This document shows positions 41,488 through 49,563 of a DNA stretch of 54,228 nt, one piece after another (the stretch's first letter is position 1; each line of letters begins with the position of its first letter). The translations under genes were made by a program, and so were the position numbers. Below the pieces are notes generated by a model that did not search any database, was not told the origin of the DNA, and saw only the letters and a list, made by a program, of their open reading frames with translations. Origin of the DNA: Pseudomonadota bacterium (GTDB lineage: Bacteria > Pseudomonadota > Gammaproteobacteria > Steroidobacterales > JBCBZW01); contig JBCBZW010000025.1 in the NCBI GenBank assembly GCA_039815145.1, positions 1-54,228 of the forward strand, in the 5' to 3' direction.

Positions 41488-42444
41488 TCATCGGGCCCGG
41501 TCGACCGCTGCGCGTAGCGCCCGGATGCGTTCGGGGCCGACCCGGCAGCAGCCACCGAGCAGGCGGGCCCCGGCGGCCAACCAGGCGCTCACCTCGCCTC
41601 CCTGCGCCGTGACCCCTGGGGCCGGCAGCCAGCGTCGTGTCGCTGCGTCGTATTCCTCGCCCGCGTTGGGGTAGGCGATGAGCGCCTTGGGGGTGGCCTC
41701 GCCGAGCCGCGTGAGCAACGGCTCGACCAGCACGGGCTTCACGCAGTTCACGCCGATCGCCACCAGGTTGTCGGACGCCTCGCACAGGCGCGCCACCTCA
41801 GCGATCGGCGTACCGTCCCACAAGGACTCGCCGGTGCCGCAGCTCATGCTCAACCATGCGGATACGTTAGGTGTTTCGCGCAGCAGGCGCAGGAGCACCG
41901 CCACTTCGCGGACGGAGGGAATCGTCTCGCACGCGAGCAGATCCGCCCCACTCGCCGCCAGGAGTTGCCAGCGCTCGGCGTGGAAGGCGTAGAGCGCCTC
42001 ATCCTCGACCCCGTATGCCCCGGTGTACTCCGAGCCATCTGCGAGGTACGCGCCGTAAGGCCCCACACTCGCCGCTACCAGCGGGCGCACACGGCCCGCG
42101 CGGTTCTGCTCCTGGGCCCAAAAGGCATCACGGGCTTGCACAGCGAGGTCCACGGCACGGGTGATGAGCCTTCGCGCGTGTTCATGGTCGATCCCTCGCG
42201 CCGCAAAGCCGGGCAGGCTGGCTTGGTAGCTCGCCGAGGTGATGCAATCCGCACCGGCCTGCAGAAACGCCTCGTGCACCTCGCGAATCGCCTCCGGCGC
42301 CTCGATGAGCACCTTCGCGGACCAGAGGGGATCGTCGAGATCGAAACCCCTCGCCTCGAGGGCGGTGGCGAGCCCACCGTCGAGGATGACGGGCGCACCC
42401 CCATCGCTCCCCAGACGCTCCCGCAGCGTGCCTGGCGACAACAT
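41488..42444 (-). CDS. mmuM: Homocysteine S-methyltransferase
   Basis: 318 aa, the normal size for MmuM-type enzymes. The N-terminus VILDGGLATALEARGFDLDD is the family's opening. The zinc-binding cysteines are present: one in IGVNCVKPVLVEPLL and the pair in LLGGCCRVGPERIRAL near the C-terminus. The homocysteine-binding block ITSASYQASLPGF is also present. The enzyme transfers a methyl group from S-methylmethionine (or S-adenosylmethionine) to homocysteine, giving methionine, in the cytosol. Its partner, the permease MmuP, is absent, but an MFS transporter lies 87 bp upstream of its start in gene order on the same strand and could be cotranscribed. Confidence 0.88.
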   Translation of the reverse strand: MLSPGTLRERLGSDGGAPVILDGGLATALEARGFDLDDPLWSAKVLIEAPEAIREVHEAFLQAGADCITSASYQASLPGFAARGIDHEHARRLITRAVDLAVQARDAFWAQEQNRAGRVRPLVAASVGPYGAYLADGSEYTGAYGVEDEALYAFHAERWQLLAASGADLLACETIPSVREVAVLLRLLRETPNVSAWLSMSCGTGESLWDGTPIAEVARLCEASDNLVAIGVNCVKPVLVEPLLTRLGEATPKALIAYPNAGEEYDAATRRWLPAPGVTAQGGEVSAWLAAGARLLGGCCRVGPERIRALRAAVDRAR

Positions 42445-42531
42445 CGCAGCCGTCAGCTTCGACCGTGATCGATCATCAGGAGAATCCTAATGAGATCGAT
42501 GGGTAAGACCGCACGATCACCTCGCCCGGCC

Positions 42532-43692
42532 CTACGCAGGGTGCCGTCGCCCCTGCAACAGTACAACGCTCAGCAGCGACAGCATAAACAGCAAGACGGG
42601 CACCACACTCAGGAGCAGTCGCTCCCACCCCACGGCCAGCACCGTCGATCCCGCCAACAGGCTGGCCACAGCGGCGGTGCCAAACACGCAGAACTCGTTG
42701 ACCGCCTGCGCGCGAAATCTCTCCGCAGGGCGATAGGCTGCAACCAGCGCCGTGGTGCCGCCCACGAAGAGAAAGTTCCACCCCACCCCGAGCAGCACCA
42801 ACGTGGCGAAGTAGTGCATGACCTCGTGGCCTGCAAACCCCGCCAGTACGCAAGCGAGCAGTAGCAAGGTTCCTCCCCACATCAGGCCGCGTACCCCGAG
42901 CTTGGCGATCAACAGGGCCGAGAGGAGCGATGGCGCGTACATGGCGATCACGTGCGCACGCACGACGGCGGCCGTGTCCGCGACAGCGTGCCCGTCCACC
43001 ACATGCATCGCGATGGGGGTGGCGGTCATCAAAAAGGTCATCACCCCCTGCCCGACCACGGCGGCGATCACCGCCAGCGCAAAGCCCTTCGATCGCACCA
43101 TCTCCAGCAAGGGGCGTACCCCATCAGCCGACCCAGGCGGAGAGGATGCGTGAGCGGCGGGCGGCGCGAGGGGCCTCATCATGCCCACCAGCACGACCGC
43201 CACCACGTGAGCCGCCGCCAGCCCCAGGAAGGCGCTACGAAACGGCACGCTACCGTCCGCGCCGGCCCCTCGGGTCACCAGCTCGGCGCCGAGGAACGCG
43301 CCCCCGATCGAGCCCATGAGAATGAACGACACCGCCTGACCGGCGCGCGCTGGGGAGACACACTCAGCCGCCGCAAATCGCAGCTGCTGACCGAAGGTCA
43401 TGGTGGCGCCGATGCCCACGGCGGCCAAACAGAAGAAAGCGAAATGCTGATGCTCCACGGCGTTGGCGGCGAGCAGCGCACTTGCGATCGCCAGCGTAGA
43501 GGCCCCCACCGTGCCCCAGCGACGGCCCACACGCGACATCAACAGGCTCGCTGGCACTGTAGCGAGCGCGGTCCCCAGAACCATCAGGGATACGGGCAGC
43601 GTCGCGAAGCCGGACGGCGCGAACTGGCTGCCGACGATCCCGCCGACACTCACCAGCATCACGGACCCGGCGCTGAAAATCGCCTGCATCAA
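42532..43692 (-). CDS. MFS transporter
   Basis: 386 aa from a TTG at 43692 (ATG 43689 follows immediately). About twelve hydrophobic helices are visible, with LLMSRVGRRWGTVGASTLAI as the conserved loop 2-3 motif and FLVGG-like glycine-rich segments. The frame stays open upstream of 43692 and encodes RNLLCLLL just before it, which looks like the start of helix 1. The true N-terminus may therefore be further upstream, possibly a CTG at 43773 after GGGGGAG. Substrate unknown. It lies 87 bp upstream of mmuM on the same strand. Confidence 0.83.
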   Translation of the reverse strand: MMQAIFSAGSVMLVSVGGIVGSQFAPSGFATLPVSLMVLGTALATVPASLLMSRVGRRWGTVGASTLAIASALLAANAVEHQHFAFFCLAAVGIGATMTFGQQLRFAAAECVSPARAGQAVSFILMGSIGGAFLGAELVTRGAGADGSVPFRSAFLGLAAAHVVAVVLVGMMRPLAPPAAHASSPPGSADGVRPLLEMVRSKGFALAVIAAVVGQGVMTFLMTATPIAMHVVDGHAVADTAAVVRAHVIAMYAPSLLSALLIAKLGVRGLMWGGTLLLLACVLAGFAGHEVMHYFATLVLLGVGWNFLFVGGTTALVAAYRPAERFRAQAVNEFCVFGTAAVASLLAGSTVLAVGWERLLLSVVPVLLFMLSLLSVVLLQGRRHPA

Positions 43693-43863
43693 TAGCAGAC
43701 ACAGCAGGTTGCGCTGAAGTAGGCGGTCCGGCGGCGCATCGCCAACGGCGTCCGGCTGCAGTGGCGTGTTCAGAACTCCCCCGAGCGGTTGGATCGAGTG
43801 ACGGGTAGGCGCGTCAGGCTAACAGGAACGGCGCAAGCCCGGGAGCCGCGGGCCCCCCAACGC

Positions 43864-45276
43864 CTACAGGTAGGGACTCAGCAACGCCGCCAGCGAATCG
43901 CGCACGCGCACGATCACCGATCGCGAAGACAAGGACTCATGGCTGAGCGCCGCACTACGCTCGATCGTCGTTGCTATGTGGGCGCGCAAGTGCTCGGTCA
44001 AACGGCGCGAGAAGACCTCCACACCGATCTCGAAGTTCAAGCGCAAGCTGCGCGGATCCAGGTTGGCAGAGCCGATCAAACTGTAGCCATCGTCGATGCA
44101 GAGCAGCTTGCTGTGGGCGAAGGGAGCCGGCTGGTAGTAGATCTTCACCCCCCAGGCCGTGAGCTCTGCGAGCACGTTGCGATTGGCCCAGTGCACGACG
44201 GGGAGGTTGTTGAGCGCGGGCAACACCACCTGCACGCTCACCCCTCGCAGGGCCGCCGCCTGCAACGCGGCCACCATCTGCCTGTTCGGCAGGAAGTAGG
44301 GCGTCATGATCTGAATCGACGACTGGGCGGCGCCGATCGCCGCGAGGATCAGCAAGGCCAGCGAGTCGATGCTCTCGTCCGGCCCGTCCGCCACCACCCG
44401 ACACTCGCACTGCCCAGGCGACTCAGCTAGCCGCGCCGGCATGGCGGGCGCTTCGCGGCCCGTGGAGAACTGCCAATCGCGGGCGAACAGCGCTCGGATC
44501 TCCCGCGTCACGGGGCCCCTCAAGCGGAAGTGCACATCGGTGATCTCCCGTGAACGCAGCGCGGTCTCACAGTTGTCCTCAGCGATGTTGATGCCGCCCA
44601 CGAACGCCACGTCGTGGTCGCAGGTGAGGAGCTTGCGATGGTTGCGGCAGTTGAGGGAGAACCCCGGGAAGCGCAAGCCCGGCGGCAGGAAGCTCTCCAC
44701 CTCCACCCCCGCCTCGCGCAACAAGGCGCGGGGGCGACCGCGGGAGTAGAACTCGCCGACGCCATCAAGTAGCACCAGCACGCGCACACCGCGCGCCTTG
44801 GCCTCGACGAGGGCATCGATAAAACGCTTACCCGTGGCATCCGCGCGCATGATGTAGGTCGCGAAGCAGATCTGCTCCTGCGCGGCGTCGATCGCCGCCA
44901 GCATGGCGGGGTAGGCGTCATCACCGTTGTGCAGCACATCGAGAGCATTGCCTCCGACGAGGCCCTGGCCCGTGATCCGCTCCCCTACGCCGACCAATCC
45001 CGACTCCCCCACCTCCTCATCGCGCAGGGCCAGGGTGCGGGCGGACTCGTGGGCCACGTGGAACACCCCGCGACCGCGCGACCGGGCGCCGACGCGCACG
45101 CGGTTGATACCCAGGAAGTAGTAGGCGATGGGGCCCGCGTAGGGCACCAGCAGGCACACCATCAACCAGCTGGACGCGGCGCGCACGTCACGCTTGTACA
45201 GTAGGATGTGATAGCTGGCGAGCGCTGCCGGCAACACGTGCAGCAACGCCAGGGGCACCACCGATAACGCGCTCAT
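43864..45276 (-). CDS. cls: Cardiolipin synthase (phospholipase D family)
   Basis: 470 aa. Two N-terminal helices (LSVVPLALLHVLPAALASYH, then SSWLMVCLLVPYAGPIAYYF) anchor the protein in the inner membrane. The two catalytic HKD motifs of the PLD family are complete: NHRKLLTCDHDVAFVGGIN and AHSKLLCIDDGYSLIGSAN. The length and the pair of N-terminal helices match bacterial ClsA-type cardiolipin synthases, which join two phosphatidylglycerols to form cardiolipin and glycerol. It is divergent from the EEP-family gene, with 24 bp between the two starts, so the promoters must overlap the coding starts or lie within them. Confidence 0.88.
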   Translation of the reverse strand: MSALSVVPLALLHVLPAALASYHILLYKRDVRAASSWLMVCLLVPYAGPIAYYFLGINRVRVGARSRGRGVFHVAHESARTLALRDEEVGESGLVGVGERITGQGLVGGNALDVLHNGDDAYPAMLAAIDAAQEQICFATYIMRADATGKRFIDALVEAKARGVRVLVLLDGVGEFYSRGRPRALLREAGVEVESFLPPGLRFPGFSLNCRNHRKLLTCDHDVAFVGGINIAEDNCETALRSREITDVHFRLRGPVTREIRALFARDWQFSTGREAPAMPARLAESPGQCECRVVADGPDESIDSLALLILAAIGAAQSSIQIMTPYFLPNRQMVAALQAAALRGVSVQVVLPALNNLPVVHWANRNVLAELTAWGVKIYYQPAPFAHSKLLCIDDGYSLIGSANLDPRSLRLNFEIGVEVFSRRLTEHLRAHIATTIERSAALSHESLSSRSVIVRVRDSLAALLSPYL

Positions 45277-45300
45277 GCCAGCGATACTACACCCCTCTCC

Positions 45301-46044
45301 ATGCGCCTAGTGGTGTGGAACATCCGCTACGGGGCCGGCATCGGCAAGGCCATGCACTGGCCCTTTCCGGGCATCGGGTATCTGCGTCGCAACGACGATA
45401 ACCGCGAGCGCATCGCCGCCTACCTCGCGGGTCTCGACCCCGACATCGTGGGTCTATTGGAAGTGGACGGGGGGTCGATCCGCGCGGGCCTCGATCAGGC
45501 GAAGGCGATCGCCGACGCCCTTGGGCACTACTCCGTCTACCGCTGCAAGTACGGCCCCGCCTCCTTAGGCCTCCACCTGCCGATCGTCAGCAAGCAGGGC
45601 AACGCCTTCCTCGCCGCGCCACGCGTGCTGGGGGAGCGTTTCCATTACTTTTCGCGTGGCACTAAGCGGCTGGTGATCGAACTGGAACTGGAGGGGGTAG
45701 CGATCTTCCTGGTGCATCTGTCCCTGCGCACCCACCATCGGCGCCACCAGCTCGACCATCTACGAGAGCTGATCGGCCCGGTGACCAACCCGGCCATGGT
45801 GGTGGGCGACTTCAACACCTTCGGCGGCGCCGAGGAGTTGTCTCACTTTCGAGAGGCCCTCGGCTTGCGCAGCGCCAATACGCAGGGCCTTCGCACCTAT
45901 CCGAGCCATAAGCCCAAGCGAGAACTCGACTACATCCTGCACGATGAGCGCATCGTGATCGAGCACTTCGCCGTCGGTGACTCCCTGGCGTCCGACCACC
46001 TGCCGATGATCTGCGACTTTCAGCTGCCGCGTCCGCCAGCGTAA
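45301..46044 (+). CDS. Endonuclease/exonuclease/phosphatase family protein
   Basis: 247 aa. The fold's motifs occur in order: RLVVWNIRYG at the start, IVGLLEVDGG (metal-binding Glu), VHLSLRTHHR, VVGDFNTFGG (the catalytic Asp-Asn pair) and the C-terminal SDHLPMICDF (Asp-His). This is the Mg-dependent DNase I/sphingomyelinase superfamily. Members cut DNA, phospholipids or inositol phosphates. There is no signal peptide. Its position head-to-head with cardiolipin synthase hints at phospholipid metabolism, which is inference. Confidence 0.85.
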   Translation: MRLVVWNIRYGAGIGKAMHWPFPGIGYLRRNDDNRERIAAYLAGLDPDIVGLLEVDGGSIRAGLDQAKAIADALGHYSVYRCKYGPASLGLHLPIVSKQGNAFLAAPRVLGERFHYFSRGTKRLVIELELEGVAIFLVHLSLRTHHRRHQLDHLRELIGPVTNPAMVVGDFNTFGGAEELSHFREALGLRSANTQGLRTYPSHKPKRELDYILHDERIVIEHFAVGDSLASDHLPMICDFQLPRPPA

Positions 46045-46061
46045 GCGGGGCGAGCGACCGA

Positions 46062-46280
46062 TCAGATGATCCCGCCGCCCACCATCAGGCGCACGGCGGC
46101 AATGGCGAAGACCACCAAGCAGAAATTGCGTCCGCTATCGGAGCGCGACACGGCCCCGCACAGCACGCCCACCAACGCGATCGGGAGCACCATCCAGTTC
46201 CCCCACCCCAACAGCGGCAACGCCGACGGGATCGCCAGCAGCAGCGCGAAGATGCCGATGAGAAAGGCCAGTATGTTCAA
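46062..46280 (-). CDS. Small two- or three-helix membrane protein of unknown function
   Basis: 72 aa from TTG 46280, chosen because AAGGA precedes it by 7 bp. An ATG at 46364 would add 28 polar residues before the first helix. The protein is nearly all hydrophobic: NILAFLIGIFALLLAIPSAL, WMVLPIALVGVLCGAV and FCLVVFAIAAVRLMVGGGII. No family is recognised. It ends 17 bp from the EEP-family gene's stop (convergent). Confidence 0.5.
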   Translation of the reverse strand: MNILAFLIGIFALLLAIPSALPLLGWGNWMVLPIALVGVLCGAVSRSDSGRNFCLVVFAIAAVRLMVGGGII

Positions 46281-46690
46281 AACAGCGTCCTTAATCGGGA
46301 GCGTTGACGGTTCCCTGCCGCACGTGTTGCCAAAGCGCCAGGCGACGGGTGCTCTGGTGTTCACCGTATTCTAGCGGTCGTACAGCACCTGCATGGCGGG
46401 TCCGGGATCGAGACCACCATGCCCATCGCGTAGCCAAGGCCGAATCCGAGGGGGCGGTCGTGCGGGCGTGAACGCGTCGTCCGATCAGCGGCATTTGTCA
46501 CCCTTGCCGCGATTCATAGGAAACCAATAGACAACGAACAGGCTCCCCACAAGCACGTAAGCCGTGCCACCTCTAGCGTATTGAGCATTGAGAAAACGAA
46601 AGCCTATTCAGTCACATACGCGGCGTTTCCTCAATGACCGCGCTCAGAAACGAGCGCCATCCTCAATAATCGTGAACCTGGAGCCAGACC
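46281..46690. other. 410-bp stretch without a clear gene, with a long inverted repeat
   Basis: No convincing reading frame is present. An inverted repeat, CATTGAGAAAACG (46586-46598) against CGTTTCCTCAATG (46624-46636), pairs at 12 of 13 positions across a 25-bp gap. Further CTCAAT/ATTGAG words lie nearby (46581 and 46654). It could be an operator for the small gene at 46691 or a remnant of a mobile element end. No transposase remains are visible. Confidence 0.4.
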
Positions 46691-46909
46691 ATGGTGACGT
46701 CATTGTCGTTCGTTGTTGCAGCCATACTTTTCAGCGGTTCTGAGGCGACGGAAATCGCCGAACTCCCGTTGGCAACACACTCTTCTGCCACCTACCTGGT
46801 GGTGGAGACCCCGGGGGGAGCGCCCGAAGCGCCCTACGTTCACCAGATCAGCAGACGGCAGTGCTCGGATCCGGTCCGGCCGGTCTTCGGTCGCAGCCGG
46901 TGTCACTGA
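46691..46909 (+). CDS. Possible short exported peptide, hypothetical
   Basis: 72 aa. The N-terminus looks like a signal peptide (TSLSFVVAAILFSGSEA). The remainder is short and polar with two cysteines (RRQCSDP and SRCH). GGAG lies 9 bp before the ATG. No family is recognised, and the frame could be accidental or the remains of a longer gene. Confidence 0.35.
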   Translation: MVTSLSFVVAAILFSGSEATEIAELPLATHSSATYLVVETPGGAPEAPYVHQISRRQCSDPVRPVFGRSRCH

Positions 46910-46970
46910 GGTCGGCTGTTCGCAACGGGTGGTCTCCCGGCTAGCGTGTCGCTCCGGGGGCAGATGACAC

Positions 46971-47009
46971 ACGGCCCAGAGGCAGCCGGCGGCGTTGCTT
47001 CTGGGCCGT
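46971..47009. terminator. Strong hairpin between the convergent genes ending at 46909 and 47025
   Basis: ACGGCCCAGA (46971-46980) pairs perfectly with TCTGGGCCGT (47000-47009), and the stem extends inward with AGGCA/TTGCTT-type pairs. There is no T-tract on either side. The position fits a bidirectional transcription stop. Confidence 0.5.
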
Positions 47010-47024
47010 CTCCGCCAAGAACCC

Positions 47025-49358
47025 TTACGGGAGCGGCGCTATTTCTCCGGCTGCTTCCATGCGAGCCAGGTGGGCCCGCTGCTCGGCGAGGTCGGCCAGT
47101 ATTTCGTGGTTGATGGCCTGACCCTCGGGCATCGCCAGGAGCGACTCCGGCACCATCCGATGCTTGGAAAGGTCCAGGCGGCCGCCGATCGCACGCCACT
47201 CGCGCACGCTCTCCAGCGCTCTCTCTTCGTTGCCCATGGCCATGTGCAGCCAGGTATCCAGGGTTTGGATGCCGCTCCAGCGATGACGGCTGGTCGCTGG
47301 CAGCGCCTCGAGGATCTTCGCCGTCAACGGCGCCGCCTGGTCGCCCCGGCCGGCCAGGTGCAGGGCGGCCGCGTACACCAGGGCCAGGTGGTAGCGGTCA
47401 GGGATACTCCCCACGTCTGAGCCGCCCAGCAGGAATTCCGGATAGTGGGTCTCCACGCGCTCGATCGCGCGCTCGGGATCTCCCGCCGCAAGATCGAACC
47501 CGCAGAGCATCACGTCGACCCAGCGTAGTTGGCCCGAGTAACGTTCCCCCATCTCCTCGAGCAGCGCCTGGAGCGGTTCGTCCTCGCCGCGTATCAGGTG
47601 GATCCTGATCCGTGCGACATCCGCTTCCGCCCCCGTCGGAGACGCTGCGAGAAACAACTCGAAGAAGCGCACGGCCTCATCGGGAACCCCCAGGTCATCG
47701 TAAGCCGTTGCGAGGTTCAAGAAGTTGAACGCCGTGTCCGGGTCCAGGGCATAGAATCGTCGGTAGGCTTTGATCGCCTCGTCGTGGCGATAGAGCTTCA
47801 AGAAGTACAGGTCGCCAGCCACGCGATAGGTCTCGGCATACCCGGGTGCACTGGCGATGGCAGCGTTGAATTCCTCGAGCGCCTCATCAAAGCGTTCCAG
47901 CTCGACCTTCACCCACCCGGCGATCGACAGCGTGATCGGATTCTGTGGATCCACCGCTTTGACGTTGGCCAGAAGCGCGAGCGCCGACTCGTGTCGACGC
48001 AGCCAGTTGCTCTGGAAGAAGGCGTACATGCGCGCCGCGTCGGCATTTCCCGGGTTGAGCTCGAGCGCCCGTTCGTACGCTGACTGCGCCGCGTCGCGAT
48101 TCCCCTTGTCGCGTTCGAGGAGTGCCAGAGCCTCGTAGGCTTCGCTGAGCGCGGGGTCCAGGCTCAAGGCCTTTCTCACTGCCACTTCGGCAAGTACCAG
48201 GTTCTCCTTTAGGGGCAGGCTGCTGTAGGTGCGTTGTTCCAGCAACGCCAGGCCCAGCTGGGCATGGGCTTCGGCGAACTCCGGATCGAGGCGCACCGCT
48301 TCTCGATAGTGCTCCACCGCCTCGCCGAACCCTTTCGTGGTAGTCAACGCGGCACTGACACGACCGCGGAAGAAGGCGTCCAGCGCCGCCGTGCTCTGGG
48401 TGGGGGCCTCGGCGATGTCCTGTTGTTCCTCCTGAGACAACACGGCGCGCAATGTGGTGGCCACGGCGAGGGTGATCTCGCTCTGGATGGCAAAGACGTT
48501 CTCGGCGTTCAGTTCCCGCGTGTAGGTCTCCGCCCAGATGTGCTCGTCGGTCGCCGCATCGATCATCTGCACGTTGATGCGAATGCTGTCGGCGGCGCGC
48601 TGTACACCCCCTTCAATGATGAGAGCTGCACCAAGTTCCCTGCCGATCGTGGGCATGCTCTTGTTGCTGCCGCGATAGGCCATCATGGAGGTGCGGGATA
48701 TCGCGGCGAGGCCGCTGATCTTGGTGACCTGCGTGATGAGATCATCGTGGAACCCATCGACGAAGAACGCATCTTCCTCCACCTGGCTGTGGTTCACGAA
48801 GGGCAGGATCGCGATGGTGTTCGGGCGCAGTTCGCCCGGCTCCGGACCGTTTGGCCTGACGTCTGCGGTGGGCGTGGTGGGCTGGCTCGAGGTGGGCTCT
48901 TCCGCCAGCCAAAGGAACGCGGCCGCTACTGCAGCAACCAGTGTCCCTAGGGCAAGGTACGGTCGCCACTTATGTAACGCGGGGGTTGGGGGCGAATCGG
49001 CTGGTGCTGCCTCGTTCGAGGCCGCCCCGGCCGGACTTGGCGCTGCCTGAGTCTCGCGTACCTCACCGACGAACTGATAGCCGCGACCGCGCAGGGTTCT
49101 GATGTACTTCTGCTGCTCACCGTTGTCGCCAAGCACGGCCCGCGCCAGCTTGATTTCGTTGCTCAGCACGTTGTCCGAGACGACGCGCCCAGACCAGAGT
49201 TCGTTGAACAGCTCCTCGCGCGTGACCAGGCGATCACGGTGCTGCATCAGAAAGACCAGCAGGTCGAAAACCTTAGGCGTTAACGAAACCGCCTCTCCCT
49301 CGCGCGTCAGTGAGAAGCTGTTGGTGTCGAACTCCAGCCCCGCACACTGGAAAATCAT
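47025..49358 (-). CDS. CadC-like winged-helix transmembrane regulator with TolB-like and TPR domains (copy A)
   Basis: 777 aa from ATG 49358, where the family opening MIFQCAGLEFDTNSF begins; an upstream frame adds unrelated residues. Residues 1-100 are an OmpR/CadC-type winged helix (LTPKVFDLLVFLMQHRDRLV, VSDNVLSNEIKLARAVLGD, LRGRGYQFVGEV). One helix near 135 (YLALGTLVAAVAAAFLWLA) crosses the membrane. Next comes a TolB-N/adenylate-cyclase-associated region (TIAILPFVNHS, FVDGFHDDLI, ISRTSMMAYRG), and then TPR repeats to the end. It should sense a periplasmic signal and bind DNA from the membrane. It is divergent from a paralogue at 49564 that is alike over its whole length. Confidence 0.88.
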   Translation of the reverse strand: MIFQCAGLEFDTNSFSLTREGEAVSLTPKVFDLLVFLMQHRDRLVTREELFNELWSGRVVSDNVLSNEIKLARAVLGDNGEQQKYIRTLRGRGYQFVGEVRETQAAPSPAGAASNEAAPADSPPTPALHKWRPYLALGTLVAAVAAAFLWLAEEPTSSQPTTPTADVRPNGPEPGELRPNTIAILPFVNHSQVEEDAFFVDGFHDDLITQVTKISGLAAISRTSMMAYRGSNKSMPTIGRELGAALIIEGGVQRAADSIRINVQMIDAATDEHIWAETYTRELNAENVFAIQSEITLAVATTLRAVLSQEEQQDIAEAPTQSTAALDAFFRGRVSAALTTTKGFGEAVEHYREAVRLDPEFAEAHAQLGLALLEQRTYSSLPLKENLVLAEVAVRKALSLDPALSEAYEALALLERDKGNRDAAQSAYERALELNPGNADAARMYAFFQSNWLRRHESALALLANVKAVDPQNPITLSIAGWVKVELERFDEALEEFNAAIASAPGYAETYRVAGDLYFLKLYRHDEAIKAYRRFYALDPDTAFNFLNLATAYDDLGVPDEAVRFFELFLAASPTGAEADVARIRIHLIRGEDEPLQALLEEMGERYSGQLRWVDVMLCGFDLAAGDPERAIERVETHYPEFLLGGSDVGSIPDRYHLALVYAAALHLAGRGDQAAPLTAKILEALPATSRHRWSGIQTLDTWLHMAMGNEERALESVREWRAIGGRLDLSKHRMVPESLLAMPEGQAINHEILADLAEQRAHLARMEAAGEIAPLP

Positions 49359-49563
49359 CGGTTGCCCACGCGACGTCCTCGCCTTTTTCCAACATGTTGA
49401 CACAAAAGGACTTGCCCGCGGCAGGCGCCAGCGCCATCGACCGGCATGCCCGGATGCGCTGTCCGCCACCGCTTCTCCACCGGGTGCAGGGGGTGGATGA
49501 CTTACTCACGCGATTCTTCTGTGCCACCATCGACAGCTCACCGGGTGCCCCGACAGGTCAACT
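49359..49563. promoter_or_regulatory. Shared divergent promoter region of the two CadC-like genes
   Basis: The 205-bp region separates the two paralogous regulators. It contains a 10-bp direct repeat, CACCGGGTGC, at 49478-49487 and 49539-49548 (61 bp apart, near six helical turns). Each copy is partly self-complementary (CACC/GGTG). These could be binding sites for one or both regulators. Confidence 0.4.

Noticed and set aside
46291-46494. Short minus-strand frame in the gene-free stretch
   Set aside because: It is arginine- and tryptophan-rich, with no ribosome site and no recognisable domain, so it is probably chance.
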